In this document: one piece after another, positions 52,048-62,840 of the stretch
How positions within the stretch are numbered: position 1 is the first letter of the stretch
How the letters are laid out: every line of letters starts with the position of its first letter
DNA from: Tachypleus tridentatus
Lineage: Eukaryota > Arthropoda > Merostomata > Xiphosura > Limulidae
Direction of reading: 5' to 3'
Assembly: GCF_004210375.1 (NCBI RefSeq)
Contig: NC_134827.1
Span: 102,223,285 to 102,287,284, forward strand
DNA length: 64,000 nucleotides
The notes under the pieces: model-generated
Told to the model about the DNA's origin: nothing
The model's input: only the letters and a program-made list of their open reading frames with translations
The model's database searches: none
Position numbers and translations under genes: made by a program

Positions 52048-52330
52048 GTTTGTTTGTTTGTTTTTTGGAATTTCGCACAAAGCTACTCGAGGGCTATCTA
52101 TGCTAGCCGTCCCTAATTTAGTAGTGTAAGACTAGAGTGAAGGCAGCTAGTCATCACCACCCACCGCCAACTCTTGGGCTACTCTTTTACCAACGAATAG
52201 TGGGATTGACCGTAACATTATAACGCCCCCACGGCTGAAAGGGCGAGCATGTTTGGCGCGACCAGGATGAGAACCCGCGACCCTCAGATTACGAGTCGCA
52301 CGCCTTAACACGCTTGGCCATGCGGGGCCT
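52048..52330 (-). mobile_element. SINE family 1, full length with TSD
   Basis: (GTTT)n tail, then GAATTTCGCACAAAGCTACT, complete body and head ending GGCCATGCGGGGCCT. The perfect 12-bp repeat ATCTTCAACTTT flanks it (52036-52047, 52331-52342). Among the least diverged copies here. Confidence 0.95.
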
Positions 52331-53255
52331 ATCTTCAACTTTTGTCATGATATTAATGTAAAAAAAAATAAACAACTGTTCGGAAGGAAAAAAACATTAG
52401 GCACCGCAGAAAACGCAAAGATTTATAGTGAAAAAAACAAAACAACACAGACTGAAAATGTTGTGAATGAATTTTCGTTGGATAATTTAATATTCGTTAT
52501 GAAAAATCCAATATGGAGAACATGGTGTACTGCTGGTTGTCTAATATTTACTACACATAAAAGTCAAGTGTCTTATTGACATGATATTTAAAATAACTTT
52601 TATAATACAAAACAACATTGCTACATACTAATTAGTGCTCAACTAGATGTTAATTTTGTAACTGTTGAAAGATAAAGTTTTACAAAAAAGGCATGGGTTT
52701 ATAAAGATGTGTTTTCTTTCTATTACTTACACTCTAACTGTATGAATGGTGACAGGTAAAAAAAAAACTTCTTTTCGAATTCAATTAAAACCCAATTTTT
52801 CCATACCTGCACTATTATAACGCTACACAAGTCCACTGTTTCACACCCTTTAAATAATTATTTTTTAACTAAAACACAGGAAATCGAAAAGGGTTAATCA
52901 GCCTTCAAGGTAGCAGCGAATGAAACAAAGAGGCAATTTGAAACCTTTCACTTCAAGACAACCGGTTTTAGGTCTATGAATGAACAACGGGAGAAAAATC
53001 TGGTTTCAACCAGACTTTTTGTTGCACCGTAATTACAAGTAATTTTACCTACGCCAGGTAATTTGTTGAAATTCTTTTGAAGACATCTTGAAAAAGACAA
53101 CGTAGACAACCCGTATTTGCTTTTTATCCTGTGTTATTACCCACAAATATCCTATATCTTTACAAAGTAGTTTACGTCTGTGTACAGTTACAGTCTGACA
53201 CTCGTTTGTACTCGTTTAAGACTCAAAACGGAGGTTAATTAATTACTTTTTCTCC
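52331..53255. other. Intergenic, nothing recognised
   Basis: AT-rich; no ORF or repeat I can support. Confidence 0.55.
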
Positions 53256-53507
53256 CACCAGGTGGATAAGGCGCTTAACTCGCAATCTGAGGGTCGCGGG
53301 TTCAAATCCCCGTCTCACCAAACATGCTTGCCCTTTCAGCCGTAGAGACGTTATAATGTGATGGTCTGTCCTACTATCCATTGGTAACAATGTAGCCCAA
53401 GAGTAGGCGGTGGGTGGTGATGACTAGCTGCCTTCCCTCTAGTCTTACACTGCTAAATTAGGAATGGCTGGCCCTTGTGTAACTTTGTGCGAAATTCAAA
53501 ACAAACT
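53256..53507 (+). mobile_element. SINE family 1
   Basis: ACCAGGTGGATAAGGCGCTT head, GCGGGTTCAAATCCCCGTCT B box, full body and TTGTGCGAAATTCAAAAC tail; a short deletion removes part of the GCGCAGATAGCCC segment. Confidence 0.92.
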
Positions 53508-53804
53508 TTTATCTTTGTTAAAAAAAATATTTTTATTTATAAGGTTTTTCGGTTCTCTTACCAGAGCCTACATCAGACAAGAACGTATCGCACAACAAAA
53601 ATTTTTCAAATTGTATTTCCTAGAGAAGCGATTTAAATAATCCGTTCAAACCAAACATTAAACGTACGTTTATGATCCGTAGTTCCGGAAGTATTGCCAA
53701 ACCGAGATTTAATTATTGTTCTGATAACGTACGTTATAAGATATTTTTCATCATGTTTCGGCCATATTTGATCGGGTCATCATCAGGTAGTTTGGATTTG
53801 TGTG

Positions 53805-54022
53805 TTTTGAATTTCGCGATGGCTATCTATGCTAGCCGTCCCTAATTTAGCAGTGTAAGACTAGAGGAAAAGCAGCTAGTCATCACCACCCACCGCTAAC
53901 TCTTGGGCTACTCTTTTACCAACGAATAGTGGGATTGATCGTCACATTACAACGTTTCACAACTGAAAGGGCGAGCATCTTTGGTGTGACGGGATTCAAA
54001 CCCGCGAACCTCGGATTATGAG
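53805..54022 (-). mobile_element. SINE family 1
   Basis: ATTTCGCGATGGCTATCTAT, full body, GATTCAAACCCGCGAACCTC; the head is cut after the anticodon-arm region. Confidence 0.92.
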
Positions 54023-54177
54023 TCCATCAGGAAGTTATAACTAATTATGGATTAAATGGCATATTGGTTTTATTAATGCCATAAGGTATACAAGTAAACC
54101 TTTTAGTAAAGTCTTATTACAAATAACGTCTTATGTATTAGTATTCCAACATATACTTGCTTGAATGGCGTCTTATA

Positions 54178-54373
54178 CCGGTGTTGTCCAAAGTGAGGGG
54201 GTCATGAAGCTTTTTTCTGTGGGGCGAGAGAGGGCGCCAGAAATGTGCTGAAAACAAACATGTTGAATTAATTTAAATAACCATACTAATGTTACAGGAT
54301 AAGGGGGAGGGGCCTCAAACTTTTCTATTCACGTCAAGAGAACCTCAGCCTACAAGAGTTTTGGAACCGCTGT
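54178..54373. mobile_element. hAT-like MITE
   Basis: Imperfect inverted ends CCGGTGTTGTCCAAA and TTTTGGAACCGCTG, with a GGGGGTC/GGGGAGGGGCC interior typical of these short elements. No coding capacity. Confidence 0.5.
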
Positions 54374-54924
54374 GTTCGGCAAGTGTTAGTGTAATTAATG
54401 TGTTATTGCAGTAAACGTGTGTTACGTTTAGAATTATGTTACAATAACGCATAGATGTAAATCTAACATAACTGTTTATAACACATGTTGTGTTTATGGG
54501 CCTAGGCTATTTTCTAACTTACTACACGATACAAACAACGAGTTAGATAAGATAAGAAAAATATCGCACAGCTACAAGTTGCAAGTTTATCTCTCTTTTC
54601 TCAGCTTTTATCCCCCATTGAATGTCATCAGCATAGACCATCAGGCTGGGGCTGCTCCGAGACGCTGTCGGTTCATCATCTGTATGCAAGTCAGCCACAC
54701 TATCGTATTATAAACACTTGCTCTATTCCGTACTGAGGACGGCACCGTCAGCATCATCAAGTCGCGCTTTATACTGTGGTTCTGCCCGGGAGCTGCCGAG
54801 CAAGTTACTCGTAACGTCGTGCCAATACACTCTGTATATACACGTACAAATGCAACTTCCTAAAACAAGACAACTTGATAACTGAGTGGTAGTAGCGAGT
54901 GTATAACCATCAACTGTGTCGTTA
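54374..54924. other. GC-richer intergenic patch
   Basis: 54600-54830 is clearly less AT-rich than its surroundings and has many CpGs. On the minus strand it is open in two frames for tens of codons. It could be a distal 5' exon or promoter of Hr39, but I see no decisive splice site or core-promoter motif. Confidence 0.35.
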
Positions 54925-56437
54925 ACAACAGTGAATGTGTGATGTCGTTGTGAACAAGTTAACAACAGTGAATGTTTGATGTCGTGTGGACAAGTTAACA
55001 ACAGTGAATGTTTGATGTCGTTATGAACAAGTTAACAACAGTGAATGTTTGATGTCGTGTGAACAAGTTAACAACAGTGAATGTTTGATGTCGTTGTGAA
55101 CAAGTTAACAACAGTGAATGTTTGATGTCGTTGTGAACAAGTTAACAACAGTGAATGTTTGATGTCGTGTGGACAAGTTAACAACAGTGAATGTTTGATG
55201 TCGTGTGAACAAGTTAACAACAGTGAATGTTTGGTGTCGTTGTGAACAAGTTAACAACAGTGAATGTTTGATGTCGTGTGGACAAGTTAACAACAGTGAA
55301 TGTTTGATGTCGTTGTGAACAAGTTAACAACAGTGAATGTTTGATGTCGTGTGAACAAGTTAACAACAGTGAATGTTTGATGTCGTTGTGAACAAGTTAA
55401 CAACAGTGAATGTTTGATGTCGTGTGGACAAGTTAACAACAGTGAATGTTTGATGTCGTGTGAACAAGTTAACAACAGTGAATGTTTGGTGTCGTTGTGA
55501 ACAAGTTAACAACAGTGAATGTTTGGTGTCGTTGTGAACAAGTTAACAACAGTGAATGTTTGGTGTCGTTGTGAACAAGTTAACAACAGTGAATGTTTGA
55601 TGTCGTGTGGACAACTTAACAACAGTGAATGTTTGATGTTGTGTGAACAAGTTAACAACAGTGAATGTTTGATGTCGTGTGGACAAGTTAACAACAGTGA
55701 ATGTTTGGTGTCGTTGTGAACAAGTTAACAACAGTGAATGTTTGATGTCGTTGTGGACAAGTTAACAACAGTGAATGTTTGATGTCGTTGTGAACAAGTT
55801 AACAACAGTGAATGTTTGATGTCGTTGTGAACAAGTTAACAACAGTGAATGTTTGATGTCGTGTGAACAAGTTAACAACAGTGAATGTTTGATGTCGTTG
55901 TGAACAAGTTAACAACAGTGAATGTTTGATGTCGTTGTGAACAAGTTAACAACAGTGAATGTTTGATGTCGTTGTGAACAAGTTAACAACAGTGAATGTT
56001 TGATGTCGTGTGGACAAGTTAACAACAGTGAATGTTTGATGTCGTGTGAACAAGTTAACAACAGTGAATGTTTGATGTCGTTGTGAACAAGTTAACAACA
56101 GTGAATGTTTGATGTCGTGTGAACAAGTTAACAACAGTGAATGTTTGATGTCGTTGTGAACAAGTTAACAACAGTGAATGTTTGATGTCGTGTGGACAAG
56201 TTAACAACAGTGAATGTTTGATGTCGTGTGAACAAGTTAACAACAGTGAATGTTTGATGTCGTTGTGAACAAGTTAACAACAGTGAATGTTTGATGTCGT
56301 GTGAACAAGTTAACAACAGTGAATGTTTGATGTCGTGTGAACAAGTTAACAACAGTGAATGTTTGATGTCGTTGTGAACAAGTTAACAACAGTGAATGTT
56401 TGATGTCGTTGTGAACAAGTTAACAACAGTGAACGTT
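54925..56437 (+). repeat. 36/37-bp minisatellite, about 41 copies
   Basis: Unit GTTAACAACAGTGAATGTTT plus GATGTCGTTGTGAACAA (37 bp), mixed with 36-bp units ending GTCGTGTGGACAA or GTCGTGTGAACAA. Unit types recur in blocks such as 36G-36A-37-36A-37. Each unit contains GTTAAC. Confidence 0.95.
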
Positions 56438-57174
56438 TGAAAATACACAGTAATTCTTCTGCTGTTTTCACTCGTTTGTTAAGACTAAATCATTGAAGAA
56501 AAAAGTACCATCCAACCTCCTGTCTTGATTGGGAAACCTTCAATACTTGTAACATAACACACTTTATAACGGCTGTTCATATATACTTGTTACTTGCGAT
56601 ATAACACACTTTATAATGGGTGTTTATACACGGTAAGAATAAGCACTGTTCACAAATAATTGTTGTCACTTATGATATAATACCTTTATAACAATTATCC
56701 GCATGTTTAGCACCATAGTACCTACATACATTTTAAGGTGGTGCAATAAAAAACACTGATACCTTCTGATACATTAGATCTCAGTCAGTATTTCCCGTGC
56801 ATGTGATTCTATACACTTCAGAATAAGTAATATTCAAACTGTTGAATATCACCCCCCCTCCATAAGGTGAGGTAGAGAATGAGAGGATTCAAGATAAGAA
56901 AAAAACACTTGCACATCCTTATAATAATCAAACAGTATTCCATATGAAAATTACATCAGTATCATCTATATTCACGTTTGATTGAGCCTTAAATGCACGA
57001 GAAGATGTGTTTATGGACGGAGGTCAAGCACTCTGAAAAGAGGAAAGTGGGCGTTATTTAAAACGAGTTTGAGAACCAATGTTCTAAACGATACTACAAA
57101 CAGAATAAAAGAAATAAGTATCATCAAATACAAGTTAGCCATACGTCTGTCTTGAACGACATTCGCACCTGAAC
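56438..57174. other. Intergenic, nothing recognised
   Basis: AT-rich. 57060-57090 (GTTTGAGAACCAATGTTCTA) may be one end of an hAT-type MITE, but no partner was found. Confidence 0.5.
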
Positions 57175-57282
57175 AAGGCCGTTTGACCAAGTCTGTCTGA
57201 AACGCTATATTAAAATGTCATATTATTTAAGGTCGTTTGACCAAGTCTGTTTGAAACGCTATATTAAAATGTCATATCATTT
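57175..57282 (+). repeat. 54-bp tandem duplication
   Basis: AAGGCCGTTTGACCAAGTCT and AAGGTCGTTTGACCAAGTCT begin two copies with a few mismatches. Confidence 0.92.
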
Positions 57283-57327
57283 CACCTTAATTATCACTTC
57301 TATAGACATGACCAATTTGTACGAAAC

Positions 57328-57562
57328 ATACATATGTAAAAACGGCTGGTTTGGTCTGAGAAAATTTTTTTATGTAGAGGAGCGAATAATGTCTCGACCT
57401 TCTTCGGTCATCGTCAGGTTCACAAAGAAAGAAAGAGGTAACTGACCGATAGTTGACCACATGTTTGAAGGGGATTGCGTAACTGAGTTCCTACACTCAA
57501 CCCAAACCAGCCGTTTTTACATATACATTTTCCTCTACAAGTGGGTTTTCTCGTCACCACTG
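57328..57562. mobile_element. Palindromic Penelope-type element, second subfamily, with TSD
   Basis: GTAAAAACGGCTGGTTTGG at left and AAACCAGCCGTTTTTAC at right are inverted. The left arm contains GTCTCGACCTTCTTCGGTCA and TCGTCAGG (minus: CTGACGATGACC ... GGTCGAGAC). Flanked by AATTTGTACGAAAC (57314-57327) and AATTTGTACAAAAC (57563-57576), a 14-bp target duplication with one mismatch. Confidence 0.78.
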
Positions 57563-57576
57563 AATTTGTACAAAAC

Positions 57577-58599
57577 GACGCATTCTAGTCGCTCTTAAGA
57601 ACGCATGCGCACAAACACAGGTGTCGTGAGTCACGACAGTGGTTCATAATAGAGATCGCACGGAATTTCACAAAACCCTAATGAGCACGTTCGACCAAAA
57701 AGCACCTTTAACATTAAAGATTCAATTCGAAGAGCATTTTAAAATCTTTACTACCGACTGCTAAGGCTATATACATATAAAAATACATAAAAATCACGCA
57801 TGTTAGGCCTACAATGAAAAGAAAATCCATTCAAACGGCCCATTTGGAATTCTTTTTCTAATTATTATTATTATATTGCCAGCCCACAACAAAAACGTGC
57901 AAAGGAAATATGGATCTTGAAAAATGAATTTGTCTTTTCTATATTTTACATCAGTTTTTTAAAGCATAATAATGTTTGTGTAAACAATATTATCATTACC
58001 CCTAAAAGTTAACTTTCTTTCAAAAATATGGCGTTCGTTTAAATAAGTTTAAATACATGGAGAAAAACGTATTACCAGCCAATAATAAATGAACATTAAA
58101 CGACTGTAACATGTAGATACTCAATGCTTTGTACACTGTACAATTGATGTATTTAGGGAGTTAACTGCTATATTAAGTATTAATGAATAAAAAAATCAAT
58201 ACACATAATATTAAATTTTATTACACACATTCGTAGAATAATCACTTTAAAAGACACGAAAGTTTATTTAAAGCAATGTTTTAGAGGCGTGTGTTTTATT
58301 TCAAAAACCGGTTTTTCTTGTGCTAAAGTTTTTATACACGCATAGTGAAAGGTGTGTTTTAGTCTAAACATATTTGCCTATTACTATACATTACAAATAT
58401 ATATATATATACTTTAGTTTCACAGAAACTATAAATGCTCACTATATTTTTAAACAAGTCTTTATGGCAAGCTCCAGCTTCATCTTCATATTTTAATCTC
58501 AAAGTAATGTGATCAAATAGTCAATAGCTACATTACATCATCAAGAACGATATATCAACTAGCTACTAACTGTTCATTATCATTAGTGTATAAAGTTAG
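57577..58599. other. Intergenic, AT-rich
   Basis: No recognisable gene. (AT)n-like run near 58399-58411. Confidence 0.5.
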
Positions 58600-58925
58600 A
58601 TAGCAATGTAAATAAGCACAACATAACCATAAAAACACCCACATACTAAGTAGGGAAACAAATATAAACAAACGTAAAATCAAAGAAGCCTTACTTATAC
58701 AACAAATAAAACCAAAATTAAACCAATATAAAGAAACACCTTTATGCCTACACCAATTAATAACCTAACATCTGACTGCAGCGCCACCTAGATTCCCATA
58801 CACGTTTAAACTCTCGTTTTGCAAGAGTTGCAAAACTCTTTTTTTTGTCAACCTGAAGATGACCCAAGAAGGTCGAAACGTTGTTCTGTAATTTATTTTA
58901 ATGTGCTAATAACCATACCCTTCTT
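58600..58925 (+). mobile_element. Penelope-like element 3' end, GIY-YIG C-terminus
   Basis: Plus-strand fragments read NKHNITIKTP, then after one frame slip ILSRETNINKRKIKEALLIQ and QIKPKLNQYKETPLCLHQLI before a stop, the C-terminus of Penelope-type proteins. The terminal region follows with CTGAAGATGACC (58853-58864) and GGTCGAAAC (58871-58879). Dead copy of the same family as 45934-46433. Confidence 0.78.
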
Positions 58926-59497
58926 CAACCAGAATATTCTGCCGTTTCGTCCGCGCAAACTTCAAAGGAAATACATGACGTACACTTTCGTGTTTCAGTG
59001 CAATAAATGTTTGAGATAAACTGCTTGCCTTCTAACTATTACTACAAAGAAATTATGAATAAATAAACAAAGTAATATGGTTTAACTTATTTCAGTCCAC
59101 CTGGATGGACAATTCTTATTTTCTATGTATTGCCATGATCAGTCAAGCACGAATATCTAAAGATAATTACAACGATATAGAAGAATGAAGATTTCCTCTT
59201 CCATAACGAAATTAATAATTATTCAATGAAATTTAGATTTTTCACTGTCCGCCTTATCCAGTCGAAGTTATTAACATTCGCCATTTTGATGTCTATGATT
59301 TCTTTTCATTCTTCCTCTGGCGGCAGAAATATTCTTCTTCTTGTAAAGCCTGGTGGAGACCAAACAGTCCATCGCCAATAACAACAAGTAGTTCGTTATA
59401 CGCATGACAGAGAAATAAGAGCAAGAAGTAACATAAAGCGTGACGTCATCTGTAGCTCCCCTGTAAACAAAACTATCGTTATATTTTCTTTAATATG
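58926..59497. other. Intergenic, nothing recognised
   Basis: 59270-59460 is slightly GC-richer; no ORF or motif could be assigned. Confidence 0.5.
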
Positions 59498-59735
59498 ATT
59501 TGAGTTCGCGCAAAGCTACACGAGAGCTATCTGCGCTAGCCATTCCTAATTTAGCAGTGTAAGACCAGAGGGAAGGGAGCTTGTCAATACCACCCACAGA
59601 CAACTGTTAGACCACTCTTTCAACGAATAGTAGACTTGACCATCACCTTATTATCCCCCCCCACACACACACACGGCTGAAAGGACAAGCATGTTCGGTG
59701 ACGAGGATTCGAACCCGTGTCGACCACTAACAAAC
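59498..59735 (-). mobile_element. SINE family 1, diverged, with CA expansion
   Basis: AGTTCGCGCAAAGCTACACG, body words, then CCCCCCCC and a CACACACACACAC run (59655-59673) where other copies read CGCCCCCACGG, and a truncated head with GATTCGAACCCGTG. Confidence 0.85.
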
Positions 59736-60093
59736 AGGCTATGTCAATGCTTTTTATTTATACGAATAATTCCCCGCTTTCTGAATACCTTTAAGTAACA
59801 TTGAGCAAGGTTCAATTTCCTCTATAGACAAAACTTATAATAATTATTTAAAAAAAAAAAAACCTATTGGATAGGAGTTGTCTTGTAATAACACTATCAG
59901 CAGTAATGTCACGTGAGCTTTCTAACAATATTCTGTGTCTATATTCCGAAGGTCCTGCGGTACATTCTAAGAACGTACGAGAGAAAGTAAAGAGGAATAT
60001 ATAATAACACGTCACCCACACTGCTTCTGCAATATCCGAAGAGGCTTTTCGCCAAATACCAGGGCACATCAGACCAGCTGGAACACCTTAAAA
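59736..60093. other. Intergenic, nothing recognised
   Basis: Contains an A12 run near 59849; no gene. Confidence 0.5.
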
Positions 60094-60257
60094 CAGTGGT
60101 TCCAAACCTTTTTTATGCCCCACACCCCTAAAAAAATTTAATATTTTCTCGCACCCCTCACAGTAATTATTTATTTAAGAATAAAGGTGAAGGTGGCCAA
60201 AACAAATTTTATCTCGCACCCCCGAGAGGTACGAGCACCCCTGGTTGGAAACCACTG
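60094..60257. mobile_element. hAT-like MITE
   Basis: Inverted ends CAGTGGTTCCAAACC and GGTTGGAAACCACTG on a 164-bp element without coding capacity. No clear 8-bp target duplication, so an older copy. Confidence 0.7.
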
Positions 60258-62208
60258 ATTTGAAGGACACAATAGCGGTCATTATGTGAGTGAACTGTAA
60301 ATGGTTATTAATCCTACATACCAACAGTCCTGTATATTTGTATCTGAGCCCTGACACCTTTCAGACCAGACTCTTTCCAAAGACGTTTTTACCTTGCTAG
60401 AAACTAAAATCCAGCTTCAAGTCGTCGTTTCTTTGCTTCTCGTCAATAAAAACTGATAACCTATTACGCAGCACGACGGAAATGAAAAGAGAAACAAGCT
60501 ACCACATCGCTATAAACATCGATAAATAAAAGTCTGCACTTGTATAAAAATTACGTAGCTAAATTGTGAAACTTAATGACGAATATCATTTTCTAAAAAT
60601 TGCTTTAGCAGTGTAATTTAAGACACCGCGTGAGCGCCATTTTCTATGAAGCGTTGGACCAATTAGCTGAAGATCTATTGGAACTAAGAAACGAGTGGCC
60701 GGTCCCTCAACACACTTCATCAGTTATTTCTCAAAAGCATTATTTTTAATGGCTTTTTTTTTTACATTTTTTTCCCTGCTTCTTACCCATCACACAAGTC
60801 CTCTCAAGCGACGTAACCTAAATTACTGCCGAATACGTTTTTACGGGTATTTTCTCCAGGTTCCCGGATGCGGTCACACTATTGAACGTCTTCGCGTCAA
60901 GAAAAATAAAAATAAATAGGGGTGGGAGAGCCTAAGCGAATTTTTTCCATTATACCCACAACAAATTTACAAAATTACTAAAGCAAATTCATTGGTCTCG
61001 ATCGTTGCTTAACCCGAAGTGGGGAACTGGGGAATCGTCCAGTAGCATTTAAACAATGTGTTACTACATTGTTCACACACACATGCACACGTGTCTTATA
61101 AAACCTTCACACATTTCGAATCCTACAATTATATGAGGTAGAGCCATACGGACTTAAGCCTTTTCCCTATACGTCACCCTTCCCAACAAAACATTTTAAG
61201 AAAATACAATTTCCCATCGACCCCTAAAAATCGAAGAGGTCGTATCACCAAAAGCCAAGGACATTGCGCCTCGAACACCTGCATCAGTGACTGCTGGGAA
61301 CGTGAGATCAACTCACGTGACTTCATACACGTGAAGGATTGAAAAAACAAGCAACTGAGACGGGAGTGAAAATGTGATTTCAATAGGGCGAGATGTCTGA
61401 CTGGAAATAAATCTGATAATATTAAAATACGAACCGCCTGTTATGATCACTTATCTTAGAAATGTTTAACGTTTACTGTTATTGTATTAGGAACAAAGGT
61501 TTTAATGGGAAAACCTGAGAGTTCAGAGAATTTGGAATGTTGTATTAATTCACGCTGTGTTTATGAATTCGTCCGCAAACTCATCGCATGATTTTGGAGT
61601 TAACAGAACTAAATATGGCGTGCAAACTTTGGGAGAGGACCTATAAATATGCGTAGCAGCTTTCTTTATTCGTATTTATATGGAAAGTCAAAATGAATAC
61701 CAGCAAGCACAGCCATGCTATGACCACATAAGATTTGTCCTGTCTTCTTACAAATATCTTACTTTGATACACATGTACTTGTCACCCATTGACCTTTATA
61801 CTATTAAATCATTGAAATGCTGTACATCAGCGTTCAGTACACAGCAATATTGTTAAATCTCAGAGTATGCCCTGAATGCCCAAAAAACCTCAGATGGTTT
61901 AATAAAACATCCTCAAATGAGATCTGTAATTATTAGATACCCACACATTTTAAATGGATGTCTTTCTTTTCTATTGCACGTTTCCAAAACGACCTTTTTG
62001 TTTTGATAAATAAAATAATATATAATGAAAAGTATAATAATAAGATGGTATCCATTTTTTTTTTAATTAAAATAAGTTTTAATTCTTAATGCGATCCCTT
62101 TTTCGTCCGCCAATTGGGTGTCCCGCTTAGAACTCCAGAAAATGTGGTCACTTTACTTAAGAGTCCACCACCTACACCGAGAATTTGACTGTCGCTCTTA
62201 CAACGATT
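60258..62208. other. Intergenic, nothing recognised
   Basis: About 2 kb of mixed composition; 61140-61340 is GC-richer. The open frames are short and uncharacteristic. Confidence 0.5.
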
Positions 62209-62475
62209 TGTTTATTTGGTTGGTTTCAATTTCGCGCAAAGCTACTCGAGAGCTATCTGCGCTAGCCGTCCCTGATTTAGCAGTGTAAGACTAGGGGGAA
62301 GGCAGCTAGTCATCACCAGAGGGTTACTCTTCTACCAACGAAAAGTGGGACTCACCGTCAAATTATAACACCCCCACGGCTGAAAGGGCGAGCATGTTTT
62401 GGTGTGATGGAGATTCGAACCCTCGACTCTTAGATTAGGAGTCGAGTGCCTTAACCACCTGGACATGCCGGGCTC
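62209..62475 (-). mobile_element. SINE family 1, nearly full length
   Basis: TTTCAATTTCGCGCAAAGCT through CACCTGGACATGCCGGGCTC, with an internal deletion in the CCACCCACCGCC segment. Confidence 0.93.
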
Positions 62476-62714
62476 AGAACGAACAACATTAATAGACCCC
62501 TAAATTAACTGATAAAACACCCGCTACGAATATCAAGTAATTTCCAGAACTCTCAGAAAGTAGAATGATTAATTGATAATTAAGTAAACGTTTTCAATAT
62601 GATGTAAATATATTTTCTATTTAATTAAAAATTCACTTAATGATATTATTTTCAGACCTCTTATAGTGTCAGAAAATTAACAGGTACATTTTACTTTTAA
62701 ATACTTGTTAGATT

Positions 62715-62840
62715 ACAATCTTGGCTCCCCGGTGAGACAGCGGAAGGTTTACGGATTTGTAATGCTAACATCCAGGGTTCGATTATCTGCAGTAGACACA
62801 GCAGATAACCCACTGTGGTTTTGGCTCTAAACAATCAAAA
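62715..62840 (+). mobile_element. SINE family 2 (tRNA-like head)
   Basis: GGCTCCCCGGTGAGACAGCG (A-box side), CCAGGGTTCGATTATCTGCA (B box), GCAGATAACCCACTGTGGTT body. Unrelated head to family 1. Confidence 0.65.

Noticed and set aside
54723..55001. 92-codon minus ORF entering the GC-richer patch
   Set aside because: Its N-terminal half is satellite sequence and the remainder shows no family similarity I can name.
54925..56437. CRISPR-like array or repetitive secreted protein (62-codon ORFs, HQTFTVVNL repeats)
   Set aside because: There are no spacers; the mixed 36/37-bp periods shift frame, giving many short equivalent ORFs on both strands.
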